This document shows positions 23,205-31,434 of a stretch of 35,375 bases of DNA, one piece after another. The translations under genes and the position numbers were made by a program. The stretch comes from Pyxidicoccus fallax (GTDB lineage Bacteria; Myxococcota; Myxococcia; Myxococcales; Myxococcaceae): contig NZ_JABBJJ010000106.1 of the NCBI RefSeq assembly GCF_012933655.1, forward strand, positions 1 to 35,375, in the 5' to 3' direction. Position 1 is the stretch's first letter; each line of letters starts with the position of its first letter. The notes below the pieces were generated by a model that ran no database searches, had not been told where the DNA came from, and saw only the letters and a program-made list of their open reading frames with translations.

Positions 23205-24382
23205 GACGACACCTCCACAAGTTCTCCACAGGGGGCGGCCGCGCCGCGCTCGCGGGACTCATTGCCGGAGCCGAGCCAGCTGCGCGCCGAGCCCGGACCG
23301 GGCGTTCGGCCCAGCACCCGAGCGAGGAAGAACAGGGCGAAGCGCCACCGGGAGCGGCCCCGGGCCAGGGCGCTCTCGTCTCCGGCGCACCAGAGGCGGA
23401 GCGTCTCGAAGCCCCACTCGGTGCCCAGGCGCATGACGGGGCGGAACAGGGCCGCGTCGAGCAATTCACCCACCACGCCGTGCCGGGTCTGGTAGTCGAA
23501 GACGGTCTTGAAGAAGGTGCCCTCGGGGCGGCGCTCGTAGAGCCAGAGGCCTCGGCCCCGCAGGATGAGGCTGCGGAAGTCGTCGGAGCCGAACTCGAAG
23601 GTGGAGCGGACGAGGGGCGTGTTCGCGAGGTAGCGGCCCCAGCCCTTCACCTCGATGCCGAAGCCCAGGTGGGTGCGGTAGTCCATGAGGTGGAAGCCGC
23701 GCGCGTCCTGCTCGGGCAGGTAGCGGATGGAGGTGAAGCGCACGTCCCAGGCGGTGTGGAGGTCCGGGTTCTGCGTGCGCTCCCAGACGCATTCCACGGG
23801 CGCGGGGATGAGGGCCTCCACGACGATGCGGCGCGGAGGAGGCTGCTTCGGAAGCGCGCCCGTGGGGACGCGGCGGAAGGCCAGCCATCGGTGCGAATCC
23901 CTGGCGAAGGATGCGAGCGCCGCCACGCCCATCACGGTCATCAGCGCGCGCAGGGCCACGGGAACGGCGGGCGGGTCCACGCGGAAGCCGGTGGGCAGGA
24001 GGCGGTCCGGCCACACGGCGTGGAAGGTGGACATGAGGTACAGCCCGACGAGCACGCTGAGCACCACGTGCATGAAGTACTCACCGCGAGGCAGGCCTCC
24101 TTGTGGCGCGCGGCTGTCTCGCTCCTCCCAGACGTCCGCCCAGGCGACGAAGACGTCCGCCGCGTAGAGCACCGCGAGCAGCCCGAGCGCCAGTCCCTGG
24201 AAGCGCAGGTGCGGCACCCAGAGGAACTGGAGCGCGTAGATGAGGTGGCGCGCGGTGTGCCAGAAGACCTCGCGCTGGCACTCGGGGCGTTCCTGGAGGC
24301 GGCCGCGCCAGATGTGGAAGTACGCCACATCGAAGGCGCCCAGCAGTCCGATGGCGAGCAGCAGGTAGAAGGCAGCGGTCAT
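23201..24382 (-). CDS. Membrane protein with C-terminal SRPBCC/START-like domain
   Basis: A 393-residue protein. The first ~165 residues hold several transmembrane helices (~1-20, ~45-75, ~105-122, ~140-160). Residues ~185-335 look like an SRPBCC/polyketide-cyclase-like lipid-binding fold: RRIVVEALIPAPVECVWERT is the typical first strand and helix, and later strands include FHLMDYRTHLGFGIEVKGWG. The last nine residues (CGELVEVSS) are encoded by the right copy of the 23-bp inverted repeat, so the extreme C-terminus may be an acquired tail. It is coupled to the DUF4166 gene by a 4-base overlap. AGGGA precedes the start. Possible role: binding or moving a hydrophobic ligand at the inner membrane. 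Confidence 0.7.
   Translation of the reverse strand: MTAAFYLLLAIGLLGAFDVAYFHIWRGRLQERPECQREVFWHTARHLIYALQFLWVPHLRFQGLALGLLAVLYAADVFVAWADVWEERDSRAPQGGLPRGEYFMHVVLSVLVGLYLMSTFHAVWPDRLLPTGFRVDPPAVPVALRALMTVMGVAALASFARDSHRWLAFRRVPTGALPKQPPPRRIVVEALIPAPVECVWERTQNPDLHTAWDVRFTSIRYLPEQDARGFHLMDYRTHLGFGIEVKGWGRYLANTPLVRSTFEFGSDDFRSLILRGRGLWLYERRPEGTFFKTVFDYQTRHGVVGELLDAALFRPVMRLGTEWGFETLRLWCAGDESALARGRSRWRFALFFLARVLGRTPGPGSARSWLGSGNESRERGAAAPCGELVEVSS
23208..23230 (-). repeat. Right copy of the 23-bp inverted repeat
   Basis: A perfect inverted match to 21622-21644. It overlaps the last codons of the SRPBCC-like gene and contains the GGAGG that precedes the DUF4166 ATG at 23204. Beyond the 23 bp the copies still share TC after one mismatch. 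Confidence 0.9.
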
Positions 24383-24473
24383 GCCCCGTCCCTGTGCAAC
24401 GGGACGGCCAGCACCGAGGCACGGCTCAACCGCGCGGAATCCCAGGAGGGGCGGAGTCCTCCGGGCCCGTCAC

Positions 24474-24499
24474 TGTCAACGCCGTGGACAGCGGTGACA
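24474..24499 (+). promoter_or_regulatory. Stem-loop in the divergent region before the deaminase gene
   Basis: TGTCA (24474-24478) pairs with TGACA (24495-24499), and an inner CCG/CGG pair adds to the stem with a 3-base bulge. It lies 104 bp upstream of the deaminase start in the 220-bp gap 24383-24602 between divergent starts. It could be an operator or part of a short transcript; nothing else is clear in the gap. Confidence 0.3.
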
Positions 24500-24602
24500 A
24501 CGCGGGTGTCCGTGCCGGATGAGCGAGCCCACCGGTGGGGTAGTCCTCATGTCGGCCGTGCGTGCTATCGGTTCGTGGCCATTCTTCAAGGAGGGGGACT
24601 TG

Positions 24603-26155
24603 ATGTCTGATGCGGATTCGTTGGTGCTGGATTCACTGGAGCAGCAGCAGACCGAGGTGGTGTTCGGGTTGGTAGGGGCGGTGGGAACGGACCTCGCCCG
24701 ACTGGAGACGTTCCTGGACGAGGGGCTCCAGCGCTTCAATTACACACCGTCCGTCATTCGCGTCACGAGCCTGCTGGATACCTTCGACGTTTCCCAGCTC
24801 GGCGTCCCCTTGGCGAGCGCGCCCGAGAACGAGCGAATCCTCACCCGCATCAAGGCAGGCAACGGACTGCGTCGCCTCTCGAAGCGCAACGACATCTTCG
24901 CGCTGTATGCGGCCCAGCAGATCTTGGTCCGTCGTCCCGAACCGGTGAGCTCCGAGGAGCCGGACCTGAGGCCTCACTGGCGTACCGCGCATGTCGTCCA
25001 TTCGCTGAAGCACCCTGAGGAGGTGCGGACGCTCAGGCGGCTCTATGGCCCGGGGTTCTTCCTGATTGGCGTGTACTCACCGGAGTCGTTGAGGCTGCGC
25101 AACCTGGTGGACCGCTACCTCATGACGGAGGAACAGGCTCGCCAGCTCATCCGTCAGGACGAGAATGAGAAGGAGGGTCACGGTCAGCATGCGCGCGACA
25201 CCTTCGAGCTCTCCGATGTCTTCATTCCAATGACGGGGAACGAGGAGACTCCAAGAACCAGCTCTTCCGTTTTCTCGACCTCGTCTTCGGTGCTCCCTGG
25301 ACGACACCGACCCAGGAGGAGCACGCCATGTTCATGGCCTTCGCCGCGTCGCTGCGCTCGGGGAGTCTGGCCCGGCAGGTGGGCGCGGTCATCACCAGCG
25401 CCTCGGGTGACGTGATTTCCACGGGGGCGAATGACACGCCTCAGTACGGAGGCGGGCAGTACTGGCCCGGCGCGCACGACCAGCGCGACAGCGCCAGGGG
25501 CGTCGATTACAACGACGTCCTCAAGAGGCGGCTCGTGGTGCAGATCATGCGGAAAGTGAAGGACCGCTACGCTCCGGGCGAGGAGAGCGCCAGCGACAAC
25601 GCGCTCTACGAAGAGGGTCGCAAGTTCTTCTCGGACACGGGCCTGCTGGACATCACCGAGTACAGCCGTGAGGTCCATGCGGAGATGGCCGCCTTGTCAG
25701 CCTCGTCGCGCATGGGGGCCTCGACGCAAGGAGCCCACCTCTATGCCACGACGTTCCCCTGCCACAACTGCGCCAAGCACATCGTGGCGGCCGGGATTGA
25801 GCGGGTCTACTTCGTCGAGCCCTACCCGAAGAGCCACGCCCTGAGGCTCCATGATGACTCCATCGCCCAGATGGATGGCCAGGATGTCAAGGGGCGGGTG
25901 GCGTTCACCCCCTTCATGGGAGTGGGACCGCGTAGGTTTTTCGACCTGTTCTCGATGCAACTGAGTTCGGGCCGACCTGTCGCTCGGAAGAACCGGGAGG
26001 GCCTCAAGGTGGAGTGGAAGACCACAAAGAGCCCTCCCCGCATCCCGCTGCTCCCTTATTCTTATGTGCGGCGCGAGCGGCTGGCGATGGATGAACTCTG
26101 GCAGGCGCTCGAACGGATGGAGCAGGAACGGCAGTCGCAGGGAGGGGAGAACTGA
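24603..26155 (+). pseudogene. Anti-phage dCTP deaminase (AvcD-type), split by a single-base frameshift
   Basis: Two overlapping open frames together encode one ~517-residue protein of the AvcD/anti-phage dCTP deaminase family. These enzymes deplete dCTP during phage infection. The first frame (24603-25415) starts after a strong AAGGAGGGGG site. It has the degenerate P-loop VVFGLVGAVGTDL (residues 19-31) and RQDENEKEGHGQHARDTFELSDVFI, typical of the family. It then runs out of frame for ~55 residues to a stop at 25415. The conserved continuation lies in the -1 frame: KNQLFRFLDLVFGAPWTTPTQEEHAM, then RSGSLARQVGAVI and zinc motifs HAEM and PCHNC. The family is normally one ORF of about this length. 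A second ATG at 25328 with AGGAGGAG upstream could still give a separate deaminase half. Confidence 0.85.
25215..25253 (+). other. Frameshift interval in the dCTP deaminase gene
   Basis: Protein similarity requires a change of frame here: ELSDVFIPMTG is in one frame and KNQLFRFLDLVFG in the other. The only short homopolymer is GGGG at 25235-25238. Adding one G there yields ...PMTGERGDSKNQLFRF, a seamless join. No X-XXY-YYZ slippery heptamer is present. Confidence 0.75.
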
Positions 26156-26350
26156 ATGTCATCCATCAAGAGGACGGACACCGAGGCGAGCCGCCAATTC
26201 TGGGAATCGCTGGAGCGCAATCGGCGCGTCATCGCGACATGGCCTGACTGGATGCGGCGTGGCTCGGTGGGTGAGAGCCTGGTTCGCGAATGGGATGAGC
26301 CGGAGGAGACCGTGTCCAAGCAGCCGGAGGAGGAATCCCATTCCGGGTGA
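26156..26350 (+). CDS. Small protein following the dCTP deaminase gene
   Basis: A 64-residue protein starting immediately after the deaminase stop (TGAATG at 26153-26158), with GGAGGGGAG upstream; clearly co-translated. It has the motif FWESLERNRRVIATWPDWMRRG (residues ~15-36). This 'FWxxxxx...xxxWPxWxRxG' pattern recurs in small proteins found beside toxin-antitoxin and anti-phage genes, from general knowledge. The C-terminus is acidic and probably disordered. No enzymatic motif. It may be a regulator or accessory factor of the deaminase. Confidence 0.7.
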   Translation: MSSIKRTDTEASRQFWESLERNRRVIATWPDWMRRGSVGESLVREWDEPEETVSKQPEEESHSG

Positions 26351-26359
26351 GGCACCCGG
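26343..26359 (+). terminator. Hairpin overlapping the stop of the deaminase-partner gene
   Basis: CCGGGT-gaggc-ACCCGG is a perfect 6-bp stem with a 5-base loop that includes the TGA stop. It lies between this rightward unit and the convergent lipoprotein gene (stop at 26384). A second 5-bp stem follows at 26361-26376. Confidence 0.4.
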
Positions 26360-26383
26360 CGAGGACTGCTTTCCTCTGACTGC

Positions 26384-27154
26384 TCAGTAGACTTCGTCCT
26401 CGCGAATCGCCAGCCCGGCGAGCTGGACCAGCTTCAGGCACGCGGCGCGGAAGGCACCTGCCTCTCCCTCACTCTCGGGTGAGTGCACGTTGTAGGCCCG
26501 GTAGTGCCCCGCGCGCGTCCCTTCGAGCAGCCAGCTCGCGCCATCGGAGTAGACCACGTGGTCACCCTGGGAGTGGCGCGGTGTCAGCCCCCAGAAGTTG
26601 GCGGCCTTCAGCGCGAGGACGACCTGCGATGACTCTTCAGGCGTCAGCAGGCGCGTGTGGTCGACGGCGAACTTCCCGGTGACCGCTCCACCGGGTGCTA
26701 CCGATACGCCATCCAGCTGCTTCGCATGGAGCTGGAACACCGGGCCACTGCGCTCCACGCGGATGACCACCGGCGCGTGGAAGGAGCGGAGCCAGGTGAA
26801 GCGGTAGCTCTCCGCGTCCGAAGCGGCGGGCCACAGGCGCTTCTCGCCCATGACACCGAGCTCGGCCGAATAGAGACAGTGATGGAGCCGGTCCCAGTCA
26901 TCGCCCTTCTTGTCGGCCTGGAAGTCGGGCCGGAAGGAGAGGGACAGGGCCTGCCTCGGGAGCAGGTCCGTCCAGGGGGTCTGCTCCTCCTCGGGCGCGT
27001 AGCAGTTCCCCAGGTAGAGCGACGGGGTGCCGGTTGACCACGCGACGAGCCGGGGCTTGTCGTGGGCACACGCGCCGAGCATCAGCCCCAGGCACGCGGC
27101 GAAGGATCCACGGAGCAGGAACACCAGATGGGCAGGGAGGTTCGTCTCACGCAT
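26384..27154 (-). CDS. Lipoprotein of unknown function
   Basis: A 256-residue exported protein. The N-terminus is moderately basic, followed by a hydrophobic core and lipobox LMLGAC with Cys29 as lipidation site. The mature part has strand-rich segments (APVVIRVERSGPVFQLHAKQLDG, HVVYSDGASWLLEGTRAGHYRAYNV) and LLTPEESSQVVLALKAANFWGL, which resembles small domains seen in other predicted lipoproteins. I do not assign a family. It starts at ATG 27154 with GTGAGG upstream and lies 67 bp after the DUF429 gene on the same strand, so co-transcription is possible. It converges on the deaminase operon. Confidence 0.7.
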   Translation of the reverse strand: MRETNLPAHLVFLLRGSFAACLGLMLGACAHDKPRLVAWSTGTPSLYLGNCYAPEEEQTPWTDLLPRQALSLSFRPDFQADKKGDDWDRLHHCLYSAELGVMGEKRLWPAASDAESYRFTWLRSFHAPVVIRVERSGPVFQLHAKQLDGVSVAPGGAVTGKFAVDHTRLLTPEESSQVVLALKAANFWGLTPRHSQGDHVVYSDGASWLLEGTRAGHYRAYNVHSPESEGEAGAFRAACLKLVQLAGLAIREDEVY

Positions 27155-27221
27155 GGCCTCACCGTGCGCCCGGGCCGCTCCGGATTCCTCACGGTTCGGT
27201 CATGGTTCCCGCATCTCCTCC

Positions 27222-27917
27222 TCAGCGCAGGTCCAGGATGCGCCCCTCACGCAGCCACCCATTCGCATCCACCGTGAGCGGCGCCCCCACGGCCATCACC
27301 TGCTCCGGCGCCTTCCGCGTCAGCCACCCCAGCCATGCACACAGGGCCGCGTCGAGCTGGTCATGCGTGGGCAGCTCCCCAGGAGGGAACCTCAACCCTC
27401 GGGCCTCCAGCACCGCGCGCCGCCGCTCGCGGCCCTCGCGTGACGCCTTTGCCCCCAACTTCTCCACAGCCAGCGCCCGCCATGTCGCGCCCGGAAAGGC
27501 CTCGAAGAGGCGGGCCTCACCCAGCTCCCCGGTGTCCACGTCCAGCATCGGCAGTCCGCCCCGGGCCCGCAGGCCGGCGAACAGCAGCACCCCGCCTCGC
27601 ACGAAGCCCGCGAAGGGACGGCCTGGCTCGGGCAGCACGTCCGGTGTCCGCCCCGGCGCTCGCAGCAGCCGCTCCGCCTCGCGCACCGACGCCCCCGGAC
27701 GCGCCAGCGCCTGCGGCCCATCCACCACGAGCACGTCCTCCGCGCCCACCGGGAACGCCCCCGCCAGCGCCACCGGGTCGAAGCCACCCGTCCGTGACGG
27801 AGCGGGCCACCGCAGCTCCGAGAAGCGCACCCGCCCGCGCGTGTCGACCTCCGCCGTGTCCACCGGCCGACACGCGCGCGAGTACGGGTCCGTCAAATCC
27901 CAGCCCACGAAGCGCAC
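27222..27917 (-). CDS. DUF429 (RNase H-fold) protein
   Basis: A 231-residue protein with the DUF429 pattern of an RNase H-like nuclease fold: FVGWDL at the start (Asp7), LVVDGPQA (Asp66), LFEAFPGATWRAL (Glu139) and PTHDQLDAALCAWLGWL (Asp185 and Asp189). The four acidic residues are in the usual order for a two-metal site. Family substrates are not well known. I chose the GTG at 27917 because GAGGAAGG precedes it and it begins the first conserved strand; the open frame upstream to 28016 would run into the promoter of the divergent aldo/keto reductase gene. Confidence 0.75.
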   Translation of the reverse strand: MRFVGWDLTDPYSRACRPVDTAEVDTRGRVRFSELRWPAPSRTGGFDPVALAGAFPVGAEDVLVVDGPQALARPGASVREAERLLRAPGRTPDVLPEPGRPFAGFVRGGVLLFAGLRARGGLPMLDVDTGELGEARLFEAFPGATWRALAVEKLGAKASREGRERRRAVLEARGLRFPPGELPTHDQLDAALCAWLGWLTRKAPEQVMAVGAPLTVDANGWLREGRILDLR

Positions 27918-28014
27918 GGCCTTCCTCAAACACGCGGAGTGCTGCGCCGTCCACTCCGCCCCGTTACATCCTCCGCCCTCATCTCCCGGGCAGGACACAC
28001 GAGGTGGCACGCAC

Positions 28015-29034
28015 ATGAATTACCGGCAGCTGGGCCGCACCGGCCTGTACGTCTCGGAGCTGTGCTTCGGAGCCATGACCTTCGGCGGCGAGGGCTTCTG
28101 GAAGGCCATCGGCGCGCAGGGGCAGGCGGAGGCGGACAAGCTCGTGGGCCGCTCCCTGGACGCGGGCATCAACTTCTTCGACACCGCCAACGTCTATTCC
28201 TTCGGCGCCTCCGAGACGATGCTCGGCAAGGCCCTGGGCGCGAAGCGCTCCAGCGTCGTCCTCGCCTCGAAGGTCCGCGGGCGCATGGGACCCGGCGTCA
28301 ACGAGCTCGGCCTGTCGCGCGGGCACATCATGGACCAGGTCCACGCGAGTCTGAAGCGCCTGGGTACCGACTACATCGACCTGTACCAGATTCACGGCTA
28401 CGACGCCGTCACGCCCATGGACGAGACGCTGCGCGCGCTCGATGACCTCGTGCGCCAGGGCAAGGTGCGCTACCTCGGCGCGTCCAACCTCGCCGCGTGG
28501 CAGCTCATGAAGGCGCTCGGCATCAGCGAGCACAAGGGCCTCGCCCGCTTCGAGTCCCTGCAGGCCTACTACACCATCGCCGGACGTGATTTGGAGCGCG
28601 AGCTGGTGCCGCTCATGAAGGACCAGCACCTGGGCCTCATGGTGTGGAGCCCGCTCGCCGGCGGCTTCCTCAGCGGCAAGTACCGCCGCGACCAGCAGGG
28701 CCCCCAGGGCGCCCGCCGCGCCGAGTTCGACTTCCCGCCCGTCAACAAGGAGCGCGCCTACGACATCATCGATGTCATGGATGGCATCGCGAAGGAGCAC
28801 GACGTCTCCGTGGCCCGCGTGGCGCTCGCGTGGCTGCTGCACCAGCCGCACGTCACCACCATCATCATCGGCGCGAAGACGGAGCAGCAGCTCGAGGACA
28901 ACCTCGCGTGCACGAAGCTCAAGCTCACGCCCGAGCAGCTCGCGAAGCTCGACGCCGTCTCCAAGCTCCCGCCGGAGTACCCCCAGTGGATGCTGGAGCG
29001 CCAGGGCGGCGACCGCGTGCCGCCCACGAAGTAG
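28015..29034 (+). CDS. Aldo/keto reductase
   Basis: A 339-residue cytoplasmic NAD(P)H-dependent oxidoreductase of the aldo/keto reductase superfamily. It shows MNYRQLGRTGLYVSELCFG at the start and the catalytic tetrad: Asp56 (FFDTANVYS), Tyr61, Lys86 (ASKVRG) and His127 (YQIHGYD). The C-terminal cofactor-binding part includes SPLAGGFLSGKYRR and TTIIIGAKTEQQLEDNL. Length is normal. The ATG at 28015 has GAGGTGG upstream. It is divergent from the DUF429 gene (97-bp gap) and tail-to-tail with a second aldo/keto reductase, 3 bases apart. Substrate not inferable. Confidence 0.92.
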   Translation: MNYRQLGRTGLYVSELCFGAMTFGGEGFWKAIGAQGQAEADKLVGRSLDAGINFFDTANVYSFGASETMLGKALGAKRSSVVLASKVRGRMGPGVNELGLSRGHIMDQVHASLKRLGTDYIDLYQIHGYDAVTPMDETLRALDDLVRQGKVRYLGASNLAAWQLMKALGISEHKGLARFESLQAYYTIAGRDLERELVPLMKDQHLGLMVWSPLAGGFLSGKYRRDQQGPQGARRAEFDFPPVNKERAYDIIDVMDGIAKEHDVSVARVALAWLLHQPHVTTIIIGAKTEQQLEDNLACTKLKLTPEQLAKLDAVSKLPPEYPQWMLERQGGDRVPPTK

Positions 29035-29037
29035 CCC

Positions 29038-30018
29038 TCAGTTCCACGGCAGCGAGGAGCGCTTCCCCCAGTACACCGAAGCCTCCTCCGCCAGTCCCTC
29101 CAGCCGCGCCTCCAGCTCCGCGCTCCAGGCCACGGAGCGCGCGGCCAGGTTCTCCCGCAGCTGCTCCACCGTGGACGCGCCGCTGAGCACCACGGACACC
29201 CAGGGCCGAGCCAGCACCGCGGCGAGCGCGAGCGCATCCGGTGTCACCCCCGTCTCCGCCGCCAGCTCGCGCAGGGGCCCGGTCTCCGGCCCCGTGTCGC
29301 GCGAGGTGAGGCGCCCATTGGCCACCGCCTCCTTGACGATGACGCCCCAGCCCGCCGCGTGGGCCTCCGCGAGCGCGGGCCCGGCGGAGCGCTCCAGCAG
29401 GTTCCACGTCGCCTGTACGCAGGAGAACACCGGTGCTCCGTCCACGCGGACCTCCAGTGCCCGCCGCAGCACCTCCCCCTGCGAGGCGCCGCTCAGCGAC
29501 AGCCCCACGGCGACGCCTTCCTCCCGCAGCCGGACCAGCTCCGCGAGGACGGCCGTGTCGTCCAGCACGCCGCTCTCGAAGGTGGCGGAGTGAATCTGGT
29601 ACAGCGCCAGGTGGGGCCCCAGCAGCGCCCGGCTCTCCGCGAGCTGGCGCCGCAAGGTGGGCAGGCCGTGGTCCTTCACCTCATGGCGCTCGGCGTCCAC
29701 GCGCCAGTCGGCGGTGTACGTGTAGCCCCACTTGGAGCCCACCGTGACGTCACCGGGACGCAGGCCCCGCGCCGCCAGCCATGAAGCGAGGAAGGCCTCG
29801 GCCCGGCCATAGGAGCGCGCCGCGTCGAAGTAGCGGACTCCGGCGCCGTACGCGGCATCCAGCACGGCATGGGCCCGCCGCTCCATGGCGGAGACGGAGC
29901 GGTCCTCGCCGAAGTCCGCGCCATGGCCGAGGGTGATGTAGCCCGGCCGGCCGAGCGCGGCGAGTCCCAGCCCCAGGGAGGTAACGGCGGGCCCGCGGGC
30001 CCCGAGCGTCCGAGTCAT
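29038..30018 (-). CDS. Second aldo/keto reductase, last gene of the toxin-immunity operon
   Basis: A 326-residue aldo/keto reductase distinct from its convergent neighbour. The catalytic tetrad is Asp65 (YFDAARSYG), Tyr70, Lys96 (GSKWGYT) and His143 (YQIHSAT). The C-terminal SVVLSGASTVEQLRENL fits cofactor binding. Its ATG (30018) lies one base after the stop of the Imm49 gene, so it appears to belong to the same transcript. A metabolic role is likely, with no clear link to the toxin. It could be a chance passenger of the operon. Confidence 0.88.
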   Translation of the reverse strand: MTRTLGARGPAVTSLGLGLAALGRPGYITLGHGADFGEDRSVSAMERRAHAVLDAAYGAGVRYFDAARSYGRAEAFLASWLAARGLRPGDVTVGSKWGYTYTADWRVDAERHEVKDHGLPTLRRQLAESRALLGPHLALYQIHSATFESGVLDDTAVLAELVRLREEGVAVGLSLSGASQGEVLRRALEVRVDGAPVFSCVQATWNLLERSAGPALAEAHAAGWGVIVKEAVANGRLTSRDTGPETGPLRELAAETGVTPDALALAAVLARPWVSVVLSGASTVEQLRENLAARSVAWSAELEARLEGLAEEASVYWGKRSSLPWN

Positions 30019-30019
30019 G

Positions 30020-30823
30020 TCAGGCTGGATCGTCTTTGAACGGGAGCGCCCAGTCGCCGTCGTACTCCATCTTCATGGGGATGCGCGCCAGGGGAGGGCA
30101 GTACCGCAGCGGCTCGTCAATCCGCATGCCCCTGCGCTCGGCGAGCCGCAGCAGCGCCAGCCCTTCGAACCAGATGAACCGGTACGCGACGAACTGGTCT
30201 GGCGAGGTGCCCAACCTCACGGCCTGGGCCTCCGTCTCTTCCTCGTGCTGATGGAGGACGCGCTCCAGGGCGGTGAGGAAGCGGCTCCGGTCTCCCGCGA
30301 GGAGTGCCCGGAACACCTCCAGCCGATCCGCCTGACTCTCGGCGAGCACGCGCTCGTGCTGGCGGAGGAGGTCCTGGGAGAAGGTCCCTCCGTCCGGCAG
30401 CGCGATGAACTCCTGGAGGAGGTGGGCCCACGCGAACTCGTCCTCGTATTCGTCCTCACCCCGCTGGGAGGCGGAGACGCGGCACAGGTCGCGTGCGAGG
30501 TCCCAATAGCTGGCCGCCACGGCGCCGAGCAGCGGTATGTTGTCGGAAGCGGGAGGGAGCGCCGCTTCCCGGGTGCGCAGGTGGAGGAGCAGCCGGCGCC
30601 AGTTCTCCGCCGCGCAGCCCAGATGGTAGAAGAGGTATTGAGGGCTTCCATCGAGCAGCAGGGTCGTCACTCCCTGGGTGTGGAAGTGCACGCAGGCCTC
30701 GCGCACCAGGCCCACGAGCTCCTCCACCGTTCCCTCCGCCAGCACCTCGGGGAAGGCGTCATCGAAGAGGATGTCCAGCGAGTCCGCCGCTTCTTCCCGG
30801 AGCGCCGCGAGGTCGAACTCCAT
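30020..30823 (-). CDS. Imm49 family immunity protein
   Basis: A 267-residue soluble, helical protein resembling the Imm49 family, immunity proteins from polymorphic-toxin loci. Matching segments include TQGVTTLLLDGSPQYLFYHLGCAAENWRRLL (~50-80) and DVFRALLAGD-type helices near LEVFRALLAGDRSRFLTALERVL, ending with DEPLRYCPPLARIP. The ATG at 30823 overlaps the Imm11 stop by one base, with GGAGG four bases upstream; an in-frame GTG at 30826 is the alternative. It follows Imm11 directly, so this operon carries two immunity genes for one visible toxin. The Imm49 cognate toxin may be elsewhere or may have been lost. Confidence 0.75.
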   Translation of the reverse strand: MEFDLAALREEAADSLDILFDDAFPEVLAEGTVEELVGLVREACVHFHTQGVTTLLLDGSPQYLFYHLGCAAENWRRLLLHLRTREAALPPASDNIPLLGAVAASYWDLARDLCRVSASQRGEDEYEDEFAWAHLLQEFIALPDGGTFSQDLLRQHERVLAESQADRLEVFRALLAGDRSRFLTALERVLHQHEEETEAQAVRLGTSPDQFVAYRFIWFEGLALLRLAERRGMRIDEPLRYCPPLARIPMKMEYDGDWALPFKDDPA

Positions 30824-31434
30824 CACGCCTCCAGGTTGGTGAAGGAGCCGTCCCAGCCATCCGCCTGCAGCAGCCGGTAGCCGGTGACCTTGCCGGCCTT
30901 GAGGGCGTCGGCCACGGTCTGGTCCACCACGTACTTGCGCATCAGGGGCTTGAAGCGGAACAGGCGGGCCCGGGGAGAGATGAGCTCCTTCTTCAGGACG
31001 AGGGTGCGGACCCGCTGGATTTCGCTCTCGTCGAAGGGGTCCTTGTCATAGACGGACTTCTCCAGGTCGATGCCGTCCTCGCCGCCGAGCGGGTGGATGA
31101 TGAAGTACTCGGGACCCACGACCTTGTCCTTGTGGTCCTTCACCGCGACGGGCAGGTACTCGCAGTTGTCCACTCCCACCGAGTCGAGGATGTCCTTCAC
31201 CTTCTTCGAGGCGATGATGAGGCTCATCGTGTTCGCCACGAAGTCGAAGAGCTTGCGGTGCTTGGGGAAGTCCCTGGAGAACCTCAGGGTGGCCCCCGCC
31301 GGGAACTGCGCGGCCTGGGGCTGGTTCTTGAAGAGGCGCCACTTGGATGGCGCTCCCTCCACGTAGGTCTCGATGACAGCGCCCGGGTTGCTGATGGTGT
31401 CGAGCATCCAGAACATCCGGTTGTCGGTCGTCAT
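30823..31434 (-). CDS. Imm11 (MXAN_0049-type) immunity protein
   Basis: A 203-residue soluble protein of the Imm11 family (formerly DUF1629), whose name-giving member is Myxococcus MXAN_0049. That protein protects against the adjacent nuclease toxin MXAN_0050 in kin discrimination. Visible family features: MFWMLDTISNPGAVIETYVEG at the start, FSRDFPKHRKLFDFVANTMSLIIASKKVKDIL in the middle (FP and LIIAS blocks), YLPVAVKDH, YFIIHPLGG and VLKKELISPRARLFRFKPLMRKYVVDQTVADAL near the end. Its ATG overlaps the toxin stop by one base and its stop overlaps the Imm49 start region. It is expected to bind and neutralise the AHH toxin encoded just before it. Confidence 0.85.
   Translation of the reverse strand: MTTDNRMFWMLDTISNPGAVIETYVEGAPSKWRLFKNQPQAAQFPAGATLRFSRDFPKHRKLFDFVANTMSLIIASKKVKDILDSVGVDNCEYLPVAVKDHKDKVVGPEYFIIHPLGGEDGIDLEKSVYDKDPFDESEIQRVRTLVLKKELISPRARLFRFKPLMRKYVVDQTVADALKAGKVTGYRLLQADGWDGSFTNLEA

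Noticed and set aside
21622-23230. Insertion sequence with terminal inverted repeats
   Set aside because: The enclosed gene is not a transposase and no target-site duplication is visible outside the arms.
25215-25253. Programmed ribosomal frameshift in the dCTP deaminase
   Set aside because: No canonical slippery heptamer or obvious downstream pseudoknot; a simple one-base loss near GGGG is more likely.
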